Below, piece by piece: positions 60,320-64,000 of a stretch of 64,000 nucleotides of DNA. Every line of letters begins with the position of its first letter. Positions within the stretch are counted from its first letter, which is position 1. The notes below the pieces were generated by a model. That model saw nothing but the letters and a program-made list of their open reading frames with translations. It was not told where the DNA came from and made no database searches. The position numbers were made by a program, and so were the translations under genes. The stretch lies in NCBI RefSeq assembly GCF_030065535.1, contig NZ_JASJND010000001.1, positions 62,001 to 126,000 of the forward strand, written 5' to 3'. The DNA is from Microbacterium dauci (GTDB lineage: Bacteria; Actinomycetota; Actinomycetes; Actinomycetales; Microbacteriaceae).

Positions 60320-60347
60320 GCCCCCTTTCGACGTACGCTCAGGGGGC
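60320..60347 (+). terminator. Hairpin between the exporter genes and the GT2 gene
   Basis: A perfect 7-bp stem GCCCCCT/AGGGGGC with a 14-nt loop lies 57 bp after the ATPase stop, immediately before a -10 box. Confidence 0.5.
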
Positions 60348-60352
60348 GCGGC

Positions 60353-60358
60353 TAGAAT
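60353..60358 (+). promoter_or_regulatory. -10 box (TAGAAT) upstream of the GT2 gene
   Basis: It is 78 nt before the ATG at 60437, so the leader is about 70 nt. The leader contains GGCCGA/TCGGCC stems. It is the longest apparent leader in the window. Confidence 0.45.
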
Positions 60359-60436
60359 ATGCGGCGGCGGAGCTGTCGGTGGCCGAGCGGTGCTGGCCAG
60401 TCGGCCCGCCCCAGACGAAGTGAAGGATCCCCATCC

Positions 60437-61507
60437 ATGCGCCTGTTCGTGCAGATTCCGTGCCTCAACGAGGAGCAGACTCTCCCTCTCGTGCTCGCCA
60501 CGATTCCGAAGGAGATCCCGGGCGTCGATGAGATCCACATCCTCGTGGTGGACGACGGATCGAGCGACCGCACGGTGGAGGTCGCCCGCGAGCTGGGCGT
60601 CGAGCACTTCGTGTTCCACACGCGCAACATGGGGCTCGCGCGTTCGTTCCGTGACGGCGTGGACTACGCGATGCAGCACGGGGCCGACATCGTCGTGAAC
60701 ACCGACGGAGACAACCAGTACCCGCAGGAGCGCATCGCCGATCTCGTGCAACCGATCCTCCGAGGCGAGGCCGACATCGTCATCGGTGATCGTCAGACCA
60801 AGACGATCGAGCACTTCTCGCCGTTCAAGAAGGTCATGCAGGGGTTCGGGAGCTCGGTCGTCAACTTCGCGGCCGAGACGAACCTCCCCGACGCAGCCAG
60901 CGGGTTCCGCGCGTACTCCCGCGAGTCGCTCATCCGACTCAACGTGGTCACGCAGTTCAGCTACTGCATGGAGACGATCATCCAGGCGGGCAACAAGCGG
61001 CTGCGCATCGAGAGCGTGCAGATCAGCACCAACCCGAAGACGCGCGAGTCGCGCCTGTTCAAGAACATCTTCCAGCACATGGGTCGGTCCGGGCAGGCCA
61101 TCATGCGCAGCTACATCATGTTCAAGCCGCACGTCGTGTTCCTCACGCTCGCGCTCCTCTTCTTCATCGGTGCGGCCATCCCGTTCGGACGGTTCCTCAT
61201 CCTGACCTGGATGGGTGTCGCCGGTGATCACATCCAGTCACTCATCTTCGGCAGCGCGATGCTCGTCGGCGCACTCCTGAGCGTCGCCCTCACCGTGATC
61301 TCGGACATGCTGCGCACGAACCGGACCCTGCTCGAGGACTCGCTCGAGCGGATCAAGCTGATGCAGTACGCGCCCGAGCGGGTGTTCGACCCGAACGCGC
61401 CGGTGCTCGCTGACGCGGCACGGCACCCGTCGCTTCCCGTGAGCGTCGACGCCGTCATCGCGCATCACCCGACCGCGGACGCGGACCAGGTGACGGCTCG
61501 GGCCTGA
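60437..61507 (+). CDS. Family-2 glycosyltransferase (DPM1/GtrB-like)
   Basis: This membrane-bound GT-A enzyme of 356 residues probably makes a polyprenyl-phosphate sugar. It starts QIPCLNEEQTLPLVLATIP. It has VVDDGSSDRT at 38-47, the metal-binding DGD at 90-92 in NTDGDNQYPQERI, and ASGFRAYSRE. Two membrane segments lie near residues 235-255 and 270-300, as in GtrB-type enzymes. The ATG at 60437 has GAAGGA at about 8 nt. The downstream GT-C-like protein could use its lipid-linked product. Confidence 0.9.
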   Translation: MRLFVQIPCLNEEQTLPLVLATIPKEIPGVDEIHILVVDDGSSDRTVEVARELGVEHFVFHTRNMGLARSFRDGVDYAMQHGADIVVNTDGDNQYPQERIADLVQPILRGEADIVIGDRQTKTIEHFSPFKKVMQGFGSSVVNFAAETNLPDAASGFRAYSRESLIRLNVVTQFSYCMETIIQAGNKRLRIESVQISTNPKTRESRLFKNIFQHMGRSGQAIMRSYIMFKPHVVFLTLALLFFIGAAIPFGRFLILTWMGVAGDHIQSLIFGSAMLVGALLSVALTVISDMLRTNRTLLEDSLERIKLMQYAPERVFDPNAPVLADAARHPSLPVSVDAVIAHHPTADADQVTARA

Positions 61508-61554
61508 CCCGCCCGGCATCCGCTCGCCTCACCCATCGAAAGGGACCATTCTCC

Positions 61555-63369
61555 GTGTCCACGATCGCCCTCCTTGAGATGCCGCAAAGCCTGCGCCGTC
61601 GCGCCGAGAACCTGCTCAACGACGCCGGGCCCGAGCGCTGGTGGCGCTGGGCCGCGTGGATCACCGTCATCATCTGCATCGCGCTGCACGCGATCGTCTC
61701 GATCACGGCGATCGCTCCGCGCACGCCGTGGGACGAGAACGGCATCCTCCAGATGGGCCGCATCATCCTGGGCGAGCAGGTGGCGACGATGTCGTTGAGC
61801 GGGTACTACCCGGGCACCTCGTTCCTCGTTGCGCCGATCTGGGCCCTGACCCACGATCCGGAGCTCGTGTACCGGCTGGCGAACATCCTCGTCAACATCG
61901 TGGCGATCACCACGATCATCCCGCTCGCACTCATCGCCAAGAAGGTCGGGCTGACCACAGCGAAGGCGGTCACCGTCGCCGCGATCACGATGATGCTGCC
62001 GAGCCGGGTCGTGCTCGCCGACTACGTCCTCTCGGAGCAGTTGCTCTCCGCATTCGTGGTGTGGGCGGCCTACGCGGCGTTCGCCGTCTGGCAGCGCCCG
62101 ACGATCCTGAACGGCGTGCTCTTCTCGGTCTTCGCGGTCGGCGCCTACCTCTCGCACGCCCGGGCGCTGCCGTTCCTCGTCGTGGCCGGCGTCTGGATGC
62201 TCCTGTTCGTCCGTCGTCGGTGGCAGGTGTCGGTCGTCGCTCTGCCGCTGATCGTCCTCGGCGCGATCGGCGTCCGAACGGTGGCGTCGGCGATCAACTC
62301 GCAACTCATCCCGTGGGGCTTCCGCCAGGACACGGGCTTCCTCGGCAAGCTCACCTCCGCCCCTCCCGGTGACCTCCTCCGCATCCTCTTCAACCAGACC
62401 TGGGTGCAGCTCGTCGGCACGTCGGGACTCATCGCCATCGGTGCCGTCGTGGTGATCGTGTGGGTGCTCCGCGACCTGCGCTCATGGCAGGTCGGTCCCG
62501 CCGGCTTCGTCGCCGCCGTCGCCTTCGCGGCCGTCGCCGTGTCGATGGTCGCGTGGGGCGGGTCCAAGATGCTTGCCGAGGACCACCGATTCGACGTCTG
62601 GGTGTACAGCCGGTACATCGACCCCTTCGTGGTCGTCGTCGTGCTGTTGGCACTCGTCGCGATCGTGCGCGGTGTCAGTCTGCCCGTCATCGCCACCGCC
62701 GCCGGCGCGAGCGTCGCGGTCATCCTCCCCGTGCTGTTCTGGGTGGCGCCGTGGGTTCCCACGTGGGGAACCACCGACGGGCCGGCGAACGCAGCGGCTG
62801 TCTTGCAGTGGGAGCAATTCTGGCCGGACGAGCCCTTCGCGCGGCCGATGGTGCCGTCCCTCACGAACGAGAACCAGTTCTGGTTGATCGCATCGATCTA
62901 CCTCATCGCGATGTTCGTCATCATGGCACTCCTGCGTCGACGCCCGCGGCTCTTCACGATCGTGGCGTTGGGGATCTCGATCGTGATCGCCCTCGCCGCC
63001 AACCCCAGCCAGACCCGCGACTACCCGGACGGCCTCACCGCCGCGCTGGAGACCGTCGAAGAAGGTGGCGAGCAGCAGGCCGTCGACTTCTACCAGTCGC
63101 GCTGTGACCGCTCGGTCGGCATCCATCAGGCGCGGAACTGGGTGGGCTACTGGTTCGCGCCGCGAGAGGTCACGGTCGTCTCCGACCCCGCGGAGTTCGA
63201 TGCGGACGTCGTGGTGGCGTGCGGAGACTTCGGGACGGATGCCGCTCCCGGTGCACTCGCGGTCGAGGGACCGACGGACTACGGCAGCTTCCGCATCTGG
63301 GTCCTCCCTGGTGAGCTGCAGGACGACCTGCTCGAGCGTGGCGTCCTGACGGAGTCGGCCCCGAACTGA
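61555..63369 (+). CDS. Polytopic membrane protein, probable GT-C-type glycosyltransferase
   Basis: This 604-residue protein has about eleven membrane segments and an extracytoplasmic C-terminal stretch (about 480-604). The first external loop has the acidic pair Asp60-Glu61 in APRTPWDENGILQMG, as expected for GT-C enzymes that use polyprenyl-linked sugars. Overall similarity to known GT39/GT87 families is not obvious by eye. The GTG start has AAAGGGA upstream. It follows the GT2 gene by 47 bp, which supports a donor-transferase pair. Confidence 0.65.
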   Translation: MSTIALLEMPQSLRRRAENLLNDAGPERWWRWAAWITVIICIALHAIVSITAIAPRTPWDENGILQMGRIILGEQVATMSLSGYYPGTSFLVAPIWALTHDPELVYRLANILVNIVAITTIIPLALIAKKVGLTTAKAVTVAAITMMLPSRVVLADYVLSEQLLSAFVVWAAYAAFAVWQRPTILNGVLFSVFAVGAYLSHARALPFLVVAGVWMLLFVRRRWQVSVVALPLIVLGAIGVRTVASAINSQLIPWGFRQDTGFLGKLTSAPPGDLLRILFNQTWVQLVGTSGLIAIGAVVVIVWVLRDLRSWQVGPAGFVAAVAFAAVAVSMVAWGGSKMLAEDHRFDVWVYSRYIDPFVVVVVLLALVAIVRGVSLPVIATAAGASVAVILPVLFWVAPWVPTWGTTDGPANAAAVLQWEQFWPDEPFARPMVPSLTNENQFWLIASIYLIAMFVIMALLRRRPRLFTIVALGISIVIALAANPSQTRDYPDGLTAALETVEEGGEQQAVDFYQSRCDRSVGIHQARNWVGYWFAPREVTVVSDPAEFDADVVVACGDFGTDAAPGALAVEGPTDYGSFRIWVLPGELQDDLLERGVLTESAPN

Positions 63370-63370
63370 G

Positions 63371-63394
63371 CGGATGCCGCGTGAGCGGCATCCG
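63371..63394. terminator. Perfect 10-bp-stem hairpin, same stem as at 17674-17697
   Basis: The arms are CGGATGCCGC and its complement with loop GTGA, starting 1 nt after the GT-C gene stop. Only the loop differs from the earlier copy. Confidence 0.75.
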
Positions 63395-63406
63395 GCCGTG
63401 ACGACA

Positions 63407-63435
63407 CCCGAGCGTCGGGCCGCCGGATCGGCGGC
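63407..63435. terminator. Two adjacent small hairpins in the convergent region
   Basis: CCCGA/TCGGG with a 3-nt loop (63407-63419) is followed directly by GCCGCC/GGCGGC with a 5-nt loop (63419-63435). They lie 30-60 bp after the acyltransferase stop on the other strand and may terminate that transcript. Confidence 0.45.
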
Positions 63436-63466
63436 ACCTCCGCGAACGCGGGTGCTCCGTCGCGCG

Positions 63467-64000
63467 TCAGGACCTGCCAGCGGCGCCGAGGGCGGCGTCC
63501 AGCTGGTCCTGCACCTCGGCGATGACCCATTCGGTCGCCGTGAGCGTCAGATGCCCGTAGTCGAACTGCATCGGTGTTCCGTCGGGCGCGCGGAGCACAC
63601 ACTCGACGTCATCGCCGCACAGGAGGTCGATCACGTCGATATACGTCTCCGCGCCCGCAGACTCGGCGATGGTGCGTGCCTGCGCGTTGACCTCGTCGCG
63701 TTGGTGCACGCGGAGGGTCTCGAAGTCGAAGCTCGAGTCGAACTGGACGCTGCGGGCGAGGAGGAGGGGAAGATCACCGTCGTATTCGACGGTGGGGCCC
63801 ATCACGATCGTGCGAATGCCCTGTGCGGTCAATGTCTCGATCGAGCGTTCGACGGCGGGGAGCGTGTCGGGATTCCAGCGACCGGCGAGGACGACGACAT
63901 CGATACCGCCGCCCGGCAGGAGCTCGTCCCACACCCAATCCCGCAATTCGAGACACTCGTCCTCGCCGCCGCCGGTCTGCAGACCGAAGCAGCCGGACGC
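63467..64000 (-). CDS. C-terminal SGNH domain of a membrane acyltransferase (partial)
   Basis: Only the last 177 residues lie in the window, and the frame is open to the edge, so the N-terminus is missing. The part seen fits the extracytoplasmic SGNH domain that ends OafA/YrhL-type O-acyltransferases. It has VDVVVLAGRW (block with Gly/Arg), TIVMGPTVEYDGDLP, DVIDLLC and the catalytic FDYGHLTLTATEW (Asp-x-x-His). Two cysteines in LLCGDDVECVL may form a disulfide. The full enzyme would acetylate a surface glycan or peptidoglycan, fitting the locus. Confidence 0.8.
   Translation of the reverse strand, partial: ASGCFGLQTGGGEDECLELRDWVWDELLPGGGIDVVVLAGRWNPDTLPAVERSIETLTAQGIRTIVMGPTVEYDGDLPLLLARSVQFDSSFDFETLRVHQRDEVNAQARTIAESAGAETYIDVIDLLCGDDVECVLRAPDGTPMQFDYGHLTLTATEWVIAEVQDQLDAALGAAGRS

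Noticed and set aside
1..64000. tRNA, rRNA, CRISPR array, prophage or insertion sequence
   Set aside because: I saw no TTCGAATC-type T-arms, no regularly spaced direct repeats with spacers, and no transposase, integrase or phage structural genes.

Overview
The window is chromosomal DNA of a high-GC Gram-positive actinobacterium, most likely Microbacteriaceae and probably Microbacterium. The grounds are dense high-GC coding with many GTG starts, an actinobacterial acyl-CoA carboxylase set with an epsilon subunit, an LpqY-SugABC-type sugar importer, an sdhCDAB operon, and a recurrent GGATGCC/GGCATCC word. The genus is inferred, not proven. There is no rRNA, tRNA, CRISPR array, insertion sequence or prophage that I can see. 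No gap between genes exceeds about 230 bp.

Layout. 1-2.5 kb: glycerol uptake and kinase (glpF-glpK). 2.5-7.3 kb (minus strand): Fpg/Nei glycosylase, acetyltransferase, trpS, xthA and a YihY membrane protein. 7.3-10.8 kb (minus): sdhCDAB. 11-12.2 kb: manC. 12.3-20.5 kb: a nucleoside uptake and salvage block (BmpA lipoprotein, ABC ATPase, two permeases, cdd, deoA, add). 20.6-21.5 kb: an AbiEi/DUF559-like protein. 21.7-27.2 kb (minus): a complete mannitol PTS with its own EI and HPr (mtlD, EIIA, EIICB, ptsI, ptsH, an extra EIIB), divergent from a PRD/EIIB/EIIA regulator (27.4-29.3 kb). 29.3-32.5 kb (minus): acetyltransferase, phosphosugar mutase, purine nucleoside phosphorylase. 32.6-36.3 kb: an LpdA-type quinone reductase and a secreted M23/seven-repeat FG-GAP protein. 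36.3-43.7 kb (minus): small lipoprotein, biotin carboxylase/BCCP, maf, and the trehalose-type importer sugC-sugB-sugA-lpqY. 43.8-48 kb: an RNA methyltransferase, then a response regulator, histidine kinase and membrane protein. 48.2-51 kb: accE-accB divergent from birA. 51-53.4 kb: PH-domain protein, purK, purE. 53.4-64 kb: an envelope polymer locus (LCP ligase, glycosyltransferases, a secreted seven-repeat protein, Tzm/Tzt-like polymer exporter, GT-C-like protein, and the end of an SGNH acyltransferase).

How the genes connect. The nucleoside block imports nucleosides, deaminates cytidine and adenosine and phosphorolyses pyrimidine nucleosides. The PNP plus mutase pair at 30-32.5 kb would finish the route by turning purine nucleosides into base plus ribose-1-P and then ribose-5-P. 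The two carboxylase loci are about 10 kb apart. BirA, which biotinylates the carrier domain, is divergent from the carboxyltransferase genes.

Regulation. At least 16 transcription units have a TANNNT -10 box exactly 6-7 nt before an ATG/GTG, which indicates widespread leaderless mRNAs and fixes several start codons. Several intergenic regions hold palindromes or hairpins. The most unusual whole-window signal is the GGATGCC word. It is several-fold over-represented on both strands, and in inverted pairs it builds two terminator-like hairpins with identical stems.
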